In this document: piece by piece, positions 25,953-32,527 of the stretch
Layout: each line of letters begins with the position of its first letter
Position numbering within the stretch: the stretch's first letter is position 1
Assembly: GCA_035524955.1 (NCBI GenBank)
Contig: DATLFG010000041.1
Span: forward strand, 11,964-75,963
DNA: 64,000 bases
Direction: 5' to 3'
Source: CAMLFJ01 sp035524955
GTDB taxonomy: Bacteria; Methylomirabilota; Methylomirabilia; Rokubacteriales; CSP1-6
Position numbers and translations under genes: made by a program
The notes under the pieces: model-generated
Told to the model about the DNA's origin: nothing
Seen by the model: only the letters and a program-made list of their open reading frames with translations
Database searches by the model: none

Positions 25953-26458
25953 TCAGACCCTCTTGTACTTGACCGTCAGCACCGCGCACGGAGCCAGCCG
26001 CACCACTTTCTCGGCCACGCTCCCCAGCAGCACGTGCTGGAGCCCGGTACGGCCGTGAGTGCTCATGACAATGAGATCGGCATTGCGCTCCTGGGCGACG
26101 CGGACGATCGTGTCAGCCGGGTGCCCCACCGCGATCTCGACTCCGACGTGCCGTCGTGCCGGGCACTGGCGATCAGGTCCTGGAGCCGCGTCAGCGCGGC
26201 CTCACTGTCATCATCACGTACAACCGTCGGTTGCGCCAACGACCGGACGCCGAGACGCCCACCCGCGAGATCAACACCGTCCGATCCTGAACCCGGCACG
26301 CCGGTGACATAGTAGACCCCCGTCCCGGCGGTTGGTGGCAGCACGTGGAGTAGTGTCACGCTGGCGTGGTGCAGTGCCGCCTCTTCGAGCGCATAGCGTA
26401 CGGCGTCGTTTCCCGGCTCTGAAAGGTCCGTCGGAACGAGCACATGCTTGAATGCCAT
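25953..26458 (-). pseudogene. Universal stress protein (UspA-type) with a frameshift
   Basis: The start MAFKHVLVPTDLSEPGNDAV and LLHVLPP are a normal UspA N-terminus. The C-terminal part VEIAVGHPADTIVRVAQERN, then ADLIVMSTHGRTGLQHVLLG with the ATP-binding G-x2-G-x9-G(S/T)-like motif, and SVAEKVVRLAPCAVLTVKYK is in another frame. The switch lies near 26140-26150. Total length is 506 bp, one base short of 169 codons, so a single missing base explains it. Either a real inactivating deletion or a sequence error. The stop is at 25953, next to the DUF1847 stop. Confidence 0.75.
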
Positions 26459-26542
26459 GATGGTTCCTCCCCTACCATTGCAACCGGGCTGCCAGCCGCA
26501 GACTCCGGTCAAGCCCGTGTGGTTTCAGGAGATCCCGACGCT

Positions 26543-26584
26543 CCGCCCCGGAGGGGCGGGGCACGCCCGCCCCAGATGGGGCGG
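26543..26584. terminator. GC-rich alternating hairpins between USP and acyl-CoA ligase
   Basis: CCGCCCC (26543) pairs with GGGGCGG (26553), and CCGCCCC (26567) pairs with GGGGCGG (26578). The middle two arms can also pair with each other. Such mutually exclusive hairpins could terminate the minus-strand acyl-CoA ligase transcript. No T-run follows, so termination is inferred only. Confidence 0.4.
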
Positions 26585-26595
26585 CCGCGCCCGCG

Positions 26596-28224
26596 TCAGC
26601 GCCGGACCACGTAGCCGACCGAGTCGCGGTCCCAGGTGGCCGCGGTGAGGCCGGCCTCGCGCAGGCGTGTCTTCTGCAGCTTGCCCGTCGGGGTCTTGGC
26701 CAGCTCGGTGGCCACGACCTCCACGAAGCGGGGCACCGCGAAGTACGGCATCCGGGGCGTGCACCAGTCGAGCAGCTCCGCCGGGTCGACCGTCGCACCC
26801 GCGGCCGGCACGACGTAGGCCTTCACCTCGTCCTCGCCGCCGGCTCCGGCCACCTTGATCCCGACCACCGCCGACTCGGCCACCGCCGGATGGGCATTGA
26901 GCACCTGCTCGACCTCGAAGCTCGAGATGTTTTCCCCACGCCGGCGAATGCAGTCCTTGATCCGGTCCACGTAGTGCAGGCGGCCGAGGTCGTCGAAGCG
27001 GCCCGCGTCGCCGGTGTGGAACCAGAGGTTGCGCCACGCCTCCACGGTCTTGTCGGCCATCCGGAAGTAGCCGGCCATGACGCAGCCGGGGACCTTCGGC
27101 CGCACCACGATCTCGCCGGTCTGGCCCGCGGGAAGGAGCGCGTCGGTGTCGGGATCGGCGATCGCGACGTCGAACCACTCGGCCAGCGGATACCCGGCGC
27201 AGCCCGGCACGAGGGCGTCGCCCGGGCGCGTGTACGCCACGATGTTGCACTCCGTCATGCCGAACCCCTGCATGAAGGGCACGCCGAAGCGGTGCTCGAA
27301 CGCCGCGCCCCACTCCAGCGCGATGGGCACCGCCATCATCAGGCGCAGACGGTGGTCGCGATCGCGGTCGGTCGGCGGCTGGCGGAAGATGAACTCGGGG
27401 ATGACGCCGAGGCCATTGGTGATCGTGGCCTCGGCCGCGCGCACCTCCTCGAGCCAGCTCGTCGCCCGGAAGCGCTCGGTCACCACGACCTCCGCCCCGG
27501 CGATGAGACTGCCCATGAATTGCATGAGGAGGGCGTTCGCGTGGAAGAGGGGCATACAGACGAAGTAGCGATCGGTCGCGGTGAGAGTGGTGGCCTCCGC
27601 CAGCCCGAGGCCGGCGAGATAGCCGTGTCCATGGGGTACGAGGACACCCTTCGACGGGCCGGTCGTTCCCGACGTGTACATGATCATCGCGACGTCACCG
27701 GGCGACGGAATCACGAGCGCCAAGGCGGCCGGCGCCCGGAGCGCGCGCAGCTCGGAGAACGTGAGGCGAGCGGCGTTACGCAGGCACGCCGGAGTCGGCG
27801 TGGCCGGATCGCCGACGATGACCATGGCCTCCGGGGCCACCGGGCCCGGCACGACATTGCGGAAGTTTGCGGCCAGGCGGTCCTCCAGGACGACGACGCG
27901 GGGCTCGGCGTTGTGAAGCTGGTGCTGGAGGAACGCGCCGCGCAGCCCGGTGTTGACCGGCACCCAGACCGCGCCGAGCTTCGCCGCGGCGAACAGCATC
28001 CCGATCGTCTCAGCCCGGTTGCCGACCAGGCCCAGGACGCGATCGCCGGCCCGGACGCCGAGCGCGGCCAGCGATCCGGCCAGCGCGTCGGTCCAGGCGT
28101 CGAGTGACCGGAAGGTGAAGGCCTGGCCGTCCTCGAAGCGGACGAACGGTCGGTCACCCTGCTCGCTGGCCTGGCGGCGGAGCACGTGGACCAAGGTCCA
28201 CTCGCGCCACGGCACCCGGGTCAT
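26596..28224 (-). CDS. AMP-dependent acyl-CoA ligase/synthetase
   Basis: A 542-residue ANL-superfamily enzyme that adenylates a carboxylic acid and transfers it to CoA. The P-loop-like A3 motif is MIMYTSGTTGPSKGVLVP (near residue 190). Other motifs are GFGMTECNIVAYTRPGD, YVDRIKDCIRRRGENISSFE (A8) and the catalytic lysine region LAKTPTGKLQKTRLRE. It resembles crotonobetaine/carnitine-type or medium-chain CoA ligases. The acyl substrate is not clear. The ATG at 28224 gives a normal length. It is monocistronic on the minus strand, with a structured intergenic region upstream. Confidence 0.9.
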   Translation of the reverse strand: MTRVPWREWTLVHVLRRQASEQGDRPFVRFEDGQAFTFRSLDAWTDALAGSLAALGVRAGDRVLGLVGNRAETIGMLFAAAKLGAVWVPVNTGLRGAFLQHQLHNAEPRVVVLEDRLAANFRNVVPGPVAPEAMVIVGDPATPTPACLRNAARLTFSELRALRAPAALALVIPSPGDVAMIMYTSGTTGPSKGVLVPHGHGYLAGLGLAEATTLTATDRYFVCMPLFHANALLMQFMGSLIAGAEVVVTERFRATSWLEEVRAAEATITNGLGVIPEFIFRQPPTDRDRDHRLRLMMAVPIALEWGAAFEHRFGVPFMQGFGMTECNIVAYTRPGDALVPGCAGYPLAEWFDVAIADPDTDALLPAGQTGEIVVRPKVPGCVMAGYFRMADKTVEAWRNLWFHTGDAGRFDDLGRLHYVDRIKDCIRRRGENISSFEVEQVLNAHPAVAESAVVGIKVAGAGGEDEVKAYVVPAAGATVDPAELLDWCTPRMPYFAVPRFVEVVATELAKTPTGKLQKTRLREAGLTAATWDRDSVGYVVRR

Positions 28225-28286
28225 GCCGGGAGTCTAGGTGGACGGGAGCCCGGAGTCAAAAGGGCCGCCCCTCTCCGAGAAACGAC

Positions 28287-28558
28287 GCCCGGTGTCACGG
28301 GGGCCACGCACCCGTGCACCGGGCGACTCTCTCATGCGGCAGCCTCGACTGCCGCGTCCCGGCATGCGCCGGGATCTATGGACTGCTGAGGCCTCTCAGT
28401 TGCCCCGGCACCGCCAGCGTCCTCGAGCCCAGCGATGCCCCGTCGGGTCGGGGGGAGTTCCCTCCATCGAGCCTCCCTGGTTGAGGTTCACGGCACCGAA
28501 GGAGATGCCTAGGCTCACCTCCCTCACGCCCCTACCTTAGCCGCCCGGTCGCCGGGCG
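28287..28558. other. Strongly structured intergenic segment (candidate RNA)
   Basis: No gene fits this gap of about 400 bp. It contains several near-perfect stems: an 8+6 bp stem (28287-28324), GCGGCAG/CTGCCGC (28336-28355), TCCCGGC/GCCGGGA (28357-28374), a GAGGT...ACCTC outer stem enclosing GGCA/TGCC (28483-28521), and CGCCCGG/CCGGGCG (28542-28558). Such spacing resembles a folded RNA, for example a leader of the minus-strand acyl-CoA ligase or a separate ncRNA. I do not recognise a known riboswitch, SRP, 6S or RNase P consensus. Strand is unknown. Confidence 0.4.
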
Positions 28559-28580
28559 ACAATGAAGCGGTCACATCATT

Positions 28581-28614
28581 TCCATGAGGCGATCGGCTCC
28601 ATGAAGCGATCGGC
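28581..28614. repeat. 17-bp tandem repeat (two copies)
   Basis: TCCATGAGGCGATCGGC (28581-28597) is followed directly by TCCATGAAGCGATCGGC (28598-28614), with one mismatch. ATGAAGCGGTC at 28562 looks like a further degenerate relative. It lies just downstream of the GYD-domain gene. Confidence 0.7.
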
Positions 28615-28630
28615 CGGGGCCGCCGCCGGA

Positions 28631-28957
28631 TCAGCCACCCGGCGGACGGTATCCCGCTCCCTGGGCCAGGATCAGGGCGTCGAAGCCTTCATCGGGCGAC
28701 ATGAGGACGGTGGTCTTGAATTCCTTCACGGCCCCGCTCCCCGCGATCGCCATCGAGAACGCGGCGGCATTGATGTTGCTCGGGACGTCGAAAAGCACGA
28801 GCACGTCGTAGTCGCCGAACGTGTAGTACCAGGCGAGCACCTGGCCGCCCAGCTTCTCCACGACCGGCTTGAGCGCCTCCATCCGGTTCTCGGGTCGCTG
28901 GGCCAGCTTGTTCCAGGCGGTATTCGTGTAGGACGCCTGCACCATGTAAGTCGGCAT
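28631..28957 (-). CDS. GYD domain-containing protein
   Basis: A 108-residue small alpha+beta protein starting MPTYMVQASYTNTAWNKLAQ. The hallmark GDYDVLVLFDVPSNINAAAF lies near residue 48, preceded by GGQVLAWYYTFG, and the C-terminal strand is FKTTVLMSPDEGFDAL. GYD-family proteins resemble ferredoxin-like dimeric barrels and their function is unknown. An AGGAGG-like site precedes the ATG. Confidence 0.88.
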   Translation of the reverse strand: MPTYMVQASYTNTAWNKLAQRPENRMEALKPVVEKLGGQVLAWYYTFGDYDVLVLFDVPSNINAAAFSMAIAGSGAVKEFKTTVLMSPDEGFDALILAQGAGYRPPGG

Positions 28958-29089
28958 CGAGGTCCTCCTCGTCCACCGTGCGATGCGTCGAAAACTCTGC
29001 GCCTCTCCGCACCGGCAGTCAAGACGCGGGCAGCTCCGCCCCAGAGATCGACCATGCGCTTGCCGTCGGTACTCATCGGCGCCCGGGCC

Positions 29090-29386
29090 TCATCCGCCCG
29101 CCATGGCTCCGACGATCAGGTACGGCTCCGCGCCCTCCGCGACCGCGTCGGGAAGCGGGGTGTCCGGCGCCTCGTGGGACAGATCCTGCTCGCAGGCGAA
29201 GAACCGGAGGAACGGCCGGCGCTGCTGCGTGACGTGGTCGCGGATCGTCCCGCGCAGCATCGGATAGGCGGCCTCGAGGGCGTCGAGCACCGAGCGCTGC
29301 GTGGCGGGGCCCAGGACGTCGAGCTTGACCTCGCGGTCGACGCGCGCGAGCGTGCGCAGGTGGGCCGGGAGCACGACCCGGATCAT
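29090..29386 (-). CDS. MoaD/ThiS-like ubiquitin-fold protein
   Basis: A 98-residue protein starting MIRVVLPAHLRTLARVDREV. It has the beta-grasp pattern of MoaD/ThiS proteins and ends exactly in AMAGG, the C-terminal Gly-Gly that is adenylated and thiocarboxylated in sulfur carriers. Its ATG overlaps the stop of the BNR-propeller gene (ATGA). No E1-like MoeB/ThiF or molybdopterin/thiamine gene is nearby, so its partner is unclear. A dedicated sulfur-transfer or protein-modifier role is possible but unproven. Confidence 0.82.
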   Translation of the reverse strand: MIRVVLPAHLRTLARVDREVKLDVLGPATQRSVLDALEAAYPMLRGTIRDHVTQQRRPFLRFFACEQDLSHEAPDTPLPDAVAEGAEPYLIVGAMAGG

Positions 29387-30498
29387 GGCAGCGTCTGGAC
29401 CTCGACCGAGACGACCGCCGGGAGGTCCCGGACGATGGGTGCCCAGCTGTCCCCGGCGTCGGCCGAGGCATACACCTGCCCGCCGGTGGTGCCGAAGTAC
29501 ACGCCGCACGGATCGAGCGTGTCGATGCTCATCGCGTCGCGCAGCACGTTGACGTAGCAGTGGCTCTGCGGCAGGCCCTTCGTGAGCGCCTCCCACTCGT
29601 GGCCTCCGGTGCGGCTGCGGTACACGCGCAGCTTGCCGTCGGGTGGATAGTGCTCCGAGTCGCTCTTGATCGGGACGACGTAGATCGTCTCCGGCTCGTG
29701 CGCGTGCACGTCGATCGGGAACCCGAAGTCGCTCGGCAGATTCCCGCTCACCTCCCCCCACGACTCCCCCGCGTCGTCGCTCCGCATCACGTCCCAGTGC
29801 TTCTGCATGAACAGCACCCCGGGGCGCGCCCGGTGCATCGCGAGGCGGTGCACGCAGTGGCCGACCTCGGCGGTCGGATCGGGAATGCCTTCCGACTGGA
29901 GGCCGCGGTTCACCGGCCGCCACGTCGTGCCCGCGTCGTCGCTCCGGAACGCGCCCGCCGCCGAGATGGCGACGAACATCCGTCCCGGCCGGCTCGGATC
30001 CAGCAGGATCGTGTGCAGGCACATCCCGCCCGCGCCCGGCTGCCAGAGGGACGCCGAGGTGTGGGTGCGCAGGCCCGGCAGCTCCTGCCAGCTCTGGCCG
30101 CCGTCGGTGGTGCGGAAGAGCGCGGCGTCCTCCACTCCGGCGTAGACCGTGTCCGGATCGCTCGGCGAGGGCTCGAGATGCCAGACCCGCGCGAACTCCC
30201 AGGGGTGCGGGGTGCCGTCGTACCAGAGATGCGTGCCGGTCGGCCCCTCGTAGGCGAACTTGTTGCCCGCCGACTCCCACGTCTTGCCCCCGTCGTTCGA
30301 GCGCTGGATCACCTGCCCGAACCAGCTGCTGGACTGCGACGCGTAGAGCCGGTTCGGATCGGCGGGCGAGCCCTTGAGGTGGTAGATCTCCCAGCCCCCG
30401 AAGTGGGGTCCGCTCACGTCCCAGCGGACGCGCTTGCCGTCCGACGTGAGGACGAAGGCGCCCTTGCGCGTGCCCACCAGCACCCGGACCCGGCTCAT
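29383..30498 (-). CDS. BNR/sialidase-like beta-propeller (exo-alpha-sialidase family annotation)
   Basis: A 371-residue protein starting MSRVRVLVGTRKGAFVLTSD. It contains repeated BNR/Asp-box motifs such as SNDGGKTWES, RTTDGGQSWQEL, RSDDAGTTWRP, RSDDAGESWGE and ASADAGDSWAP, so it is a beta-propeller of the sialidase/VPS10-like superfamily. No signal peptide is seen, so it is likely cytoplasmic. Sialidase activity is doubtful because arginine-triad positions were not identified. It is translationally coupled to the MoaD-like gene and to the short YCII gene upstream (both ATGA overlaps), which argues for a shared function. Confidence 0.85.
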   Translation of the reverse strand: MSRVRVLVGTRKGAFVLTSDGKRVRWDVSGPHFGGWEIYHLKGSPADPNRLYASQSSSWFGQVIQRSNDGGKTWESAGNKFAYEGPTGTHLWYDGTPHPWEFARVWHLEPSPSDPDTVYAGVEDAALFRTTDGGQSWQELPGLRTHTSASLWQPGAGGMCLHTILLDPSRPGRMFVAISAAGAFRSDDAGTTWRPVNRGLQSEGIPDPTAEVGHCVHRLAMHRARPGVLFMQKHWDVMRSDDAGESWGEVSGNLPSDFGFPIDVHAHEPETIYVVPIKSDSEHYPPDGKLRVYRSRTGGHEWEALTKGLPQSHCYVNVLRDAMSIDTLDPCGVYFGTTGGQVYASADAGDSWAPIVRDLPAVVSVEVQTLP

Positions 30499-30695
30499 CG
30501 CGTCACCGCCTTCCGCTGCAGCTCGTCGCGCAGCTCCTGCTCCCGCGCGGCGTCCTCGGGGGGAAGCACCTCGGCCGGAAAGTCGGCGGCCTCGAACACC
30601 GGGCGCACCTCGACCACCTCGCCGTCCGCGAACGGCACGCGCGAGGTCCAGGCGATCGCCTCGTCCCGCGACTTCACCTCGATCATGAATCGCAT
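30495..30695 (-). CDS. Short YCII/DGPF-like protein (internally shortened)
   Basis: A 66-residue protein starting MRFMIEVKSRDEAIAWTSRV. The first five residues match the start of typical DGPF/YCII proteins and residues 6 to 40 match their second half (VKSKEEAIEW...FPDG...IEIRQVFEAEDF). The central part with the DGPF motif is absent. It looks like an in-frame internal deletion of a normal protein of about 120 residues. It may still be expressed because it is coupled to the BNR gene. Its function is unclear. Confidence 0.6.
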   Translation of the reverse strand: MRFMIEVKSRDEAIAWTSRVPFADGEVVEVRPVFEAADFPAEVLPPEDAAREQELRDELQRKAVTR

Positions 30696-30707
30696 CGTCG
30701 AGCCTCC

Positions 30708-31088
30708 TCAGGATCTCCTCAATGGAATGAGTGCTTTCAGCCGCGGCTCGCGCAGGTAGATGCCGAGCCAGACGACGAGTCCGACCGCGATCTGCGGCAG
30801 GACCGGATCCCCGACCCGCCAGTGGGTGCAGATCGCGCCCCCCATGTAGCCGGCGAGGAGGGTCGCGCCCAGCACCGACGACGCCGGGATCAGGTAGATC
30901 ACGGTGCAGGCGAGCTCGAGGATCCCCAGCGGGATGATCATCGACTCGGGCAGCCCCAGGTGGGCCATCCCCTGCTTCACGTCCGCGCCGCCCACGAATT
31001 TCATGCCCGCGCTGAACAGGAACAGGAGCGACACCATCGCCGTGATCACCCGGCCGGTCCACACCGCTTTCCCGCTCGCTGCCTGCAC
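30708..31088 (-). CDS. DoxX-family membrane protein
   Basis: A 126-residue inner-membrane protein with four hydrophobic helices, starting MQAASGKAVWTGRVITAMVS. Family features are FLFSAGMKFVGGADVKQGMA and LGILELACTVIYLIPASSVL, then GAICTHWRVGDPVLPQIAVG. DoxX-like proteins are linked to oxidative stress or thiosulfate metabolism, but most members are uncharacterised. The gene lies between the short YCII and DinB-type genes on the minus strand, a grouping common in soil bacteria. Confidence 0.85.
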   Translation of the reverse strand: MQAASGKAVWTGRVITAMVSLLFLFSAGMKFVGGADVKQGMAHLGLPESMIIPLGILELACTVIYLIPASSVLGATLLAGYMGGAICTHWRVGDPVLPQIAVGLVVWLGIYLREPRLKALIPLRRS

Positions 31089-31116
31089 GGTCCGCCTCCT
31101 CGCGACGGCCGAGCCG

Positions 31117-31596
31117 TCAGTGGCCTACGGTTTCCCGGATACTGCCGTAGTGCTCGTCGATGTGGACGAGCAGGGCCGCGACGATCACCTGCTCGGCGGT
31201 CATCGGGGGCAGCCCCTTTAGCAGCGTACCGCTCGATGCAAGCTCCGCGTCGCTCAGCCCGCGGATCGTCGCGGCGGCGGTCGCGCTCCCCTTTCGGTGC
31301 AGCTCGATCGTCTCCGCCCGGGTGCAGTCCGCGAAGTCCCGCGCGTGCCGGGCGTTCATCTCGTCGAGCATCGCCGGGCTGAGCTCGCCCGGTGACTGTC
31401 CCGTCGCGACGGCCCGGATCATGCTGGAGATGGGCTCCAGCGCGCCGGCCAGATGGTGGGCGGTGACGCCCACCGACCACTTCTCGGCCTCCGTCACCTT
31501 CCTCCAGTCCGCGTCACTGAGCTTCTCCAGCGTGGCCATCGCGTCTCGGGACTTCGCCTCGAACTGCTTCGCCAGCTCCTCGCTCCTCGCTCCCAT
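31117..31596 (-). CDS. DinB-family protein
   Basis: A 159-residue four-helix-bundle protein starting MGARSEELAKQFEAKSRDAM. The DinB/YfiT-type metal site probably uses the histidines in VTAHHLAGALEPI (near residue 46) and in LLVHIDEHYGSIRETVGH near the C-terminus, an arrangement typical of DinB-like metal-dependent thiol transferases. The exact substrate is unknown. It is part of the minus-strand cluster with DoxX and SRPBCC genes. Confidence 0.82.
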   Translation of the reverse strand: MGARSEELAKQFEAKSRDAMATLEKLSDADWRKVTEAEKWSVGVTAHHLAGALEPISSMIRAVATGQSPGELSPAMLDEMNARHARDFADCTRAETIELHRKGSATAAATIRGLSDAELASSGTLLKGLPPMTAEQVIVAALLVHIDEHYGSIRETVGH

Positions 31597-31605
31597 GGTG
31601 TCCTC

Positions 31606-32145
31606 CTATCGTCGGGGTGCTGCTTCGGCGATCACCTTCATCTGCGCCAGGCCGGTCTCGAAGTCGCCGCCGATCATCCGGTCCATGTCGATGACCAGCC
31701 CCATGGCCTTCGCGGTGAAACCGTTCCGGCCCGCCAGGCTCCACGTCACCGCGGTGCGATCGCCCTCGGGCCTGAGCGTGAACTCCGCGGTGCTGGTGGC
31801 GGCAAAGGGCCGCACGAACTCGAGCTTGATCCGGATCAGCTCGTTCGGGCGGCTCTCGATGATCGTGGTGCGTCCTTCACCCACCTCGCGATTGCCGGAC
31901 CACGTGTAGATCGCGCCGACTCCGGCGGGCGCGCCCTCGAAGCGCTTCGTCATCGCCGGATCGCGCTTCGCGTACGGGGACCACGCGTCCCACTGGTGGA
32001 AATCGTTCACCTGCGCGAACACCACCGGCGCCGGAGCGGATATGGTGGCGGTCCGCTCGACGCGGAACTCGGATGGCCGGGTGGCGACGATCACGGCCAG
32101 TACGACCACGATCGCGGCCAGCGCGATCAGCCCCTTGATGACCAT
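31606..32145 (-). CDS. SRPBCC-family protein (membrane-anchored polyketide-cyclase-like)
   Basis: A 179-residue protein. An N-terminal hydrophobic helix (MVIKGLIALAAIVVVLAVIV) probably anchors it. The rest is a START/SRPBCC fold, with RVERTATISAPAPVVFAQVN, WDAWSPYAKRDPAMTKRFEG and VTWSLAGRNGFTAKAMGLVI. Such folds bind hydrophobic ligands. The ATG at 32145 has GGAG upstream. An ATG at 32157 is an alternative. It begins the minus-strand cluster that runs through DinB, DoxX, YCII, BNR and MoaD. Confidence 0.85.
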   Translation of the reverse strand: MVIKGLIALAAIVVVLAVIVATRPSEFRVERTATISAPAPVVFAQVNDFHQWDAWSPYAKRDPAMTKRFEGAPAGVGAIYTWSGNREVGEGRTTIIESRPNELIRIKLEFVRPFAATSTAEFTLRPEGDRTAVTWSLAGRNGFTAKAMGLVIDMDRMIGGDFETGLAQMKVIAEAAPRR

Positions 32146-32191
32146 CGGTGGCTCCATTTCCTCTCGTGAGATCCGGCACGTCCTGCGGATG

Positions 32192-32274
32192 GTCGTCCCG
32201 GGGAGCCCGGGATCGACAGCCGGAACGGCGGCGGACACCGGGTAGTCGTCCGGGAGAGTCCGGGATCGACACGG
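32192..32274. repeat. Imperfect 28-bp direct repeat in divergent intergenic region
   Basis: The block beginning GTCGTCCCGGGGAGCCCGGG at 32192 and the block beginning GTCGTCCGGGAGAGTCCGGG at about 32247 both run into GATCGACA. They lie in the 380-bp gap between the SRPBCC gene (minus) and the mechanosensitive channel gene (plus). A TACAAT at 32280 could be a plus-strand -10, but no clear -35 was found. The remaining bases to 32527 hold no recognised gene. Confidence 0.5.
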
Positions 32275-32527
32275 CATGATACAATTCAGCGCGTAGCCGC
32301 GGGCTCCACCGCCGGCTCCATGTCGTACCGGTAGCGCGCGTTCCGGATCCCTGCCTGGCGCGGACGCGAGGAGCGCCTGCGTGCCGGATGCCCCGGCGAC
32401 CGCGACGGCGCCTCCGCGGTCCCGGTCTCCAGCATCGAGCAGGTACGATTGGTGCTCCTGCGCCGCCGCGCCCCTCCAGATCAGCGGCGCCGCCACCGAA
32501 GCCACCGAGACACGTCAAGGAGGTGCC

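Noticed and set aside
28238..28540. A 100-codon plus-strand frame in the structured gap
   Set aside because: The translated sequence has no family resemblance and the stretch is dominated by perfect stems, so RNA structure is the better explanation.
28225..28630. Possible tmRNA, SRP RNA, RNase P RNA or glycine/TPP riboswitch
   Set aside because: Conserved core words of those RNAs were looked for on both strands and not found.
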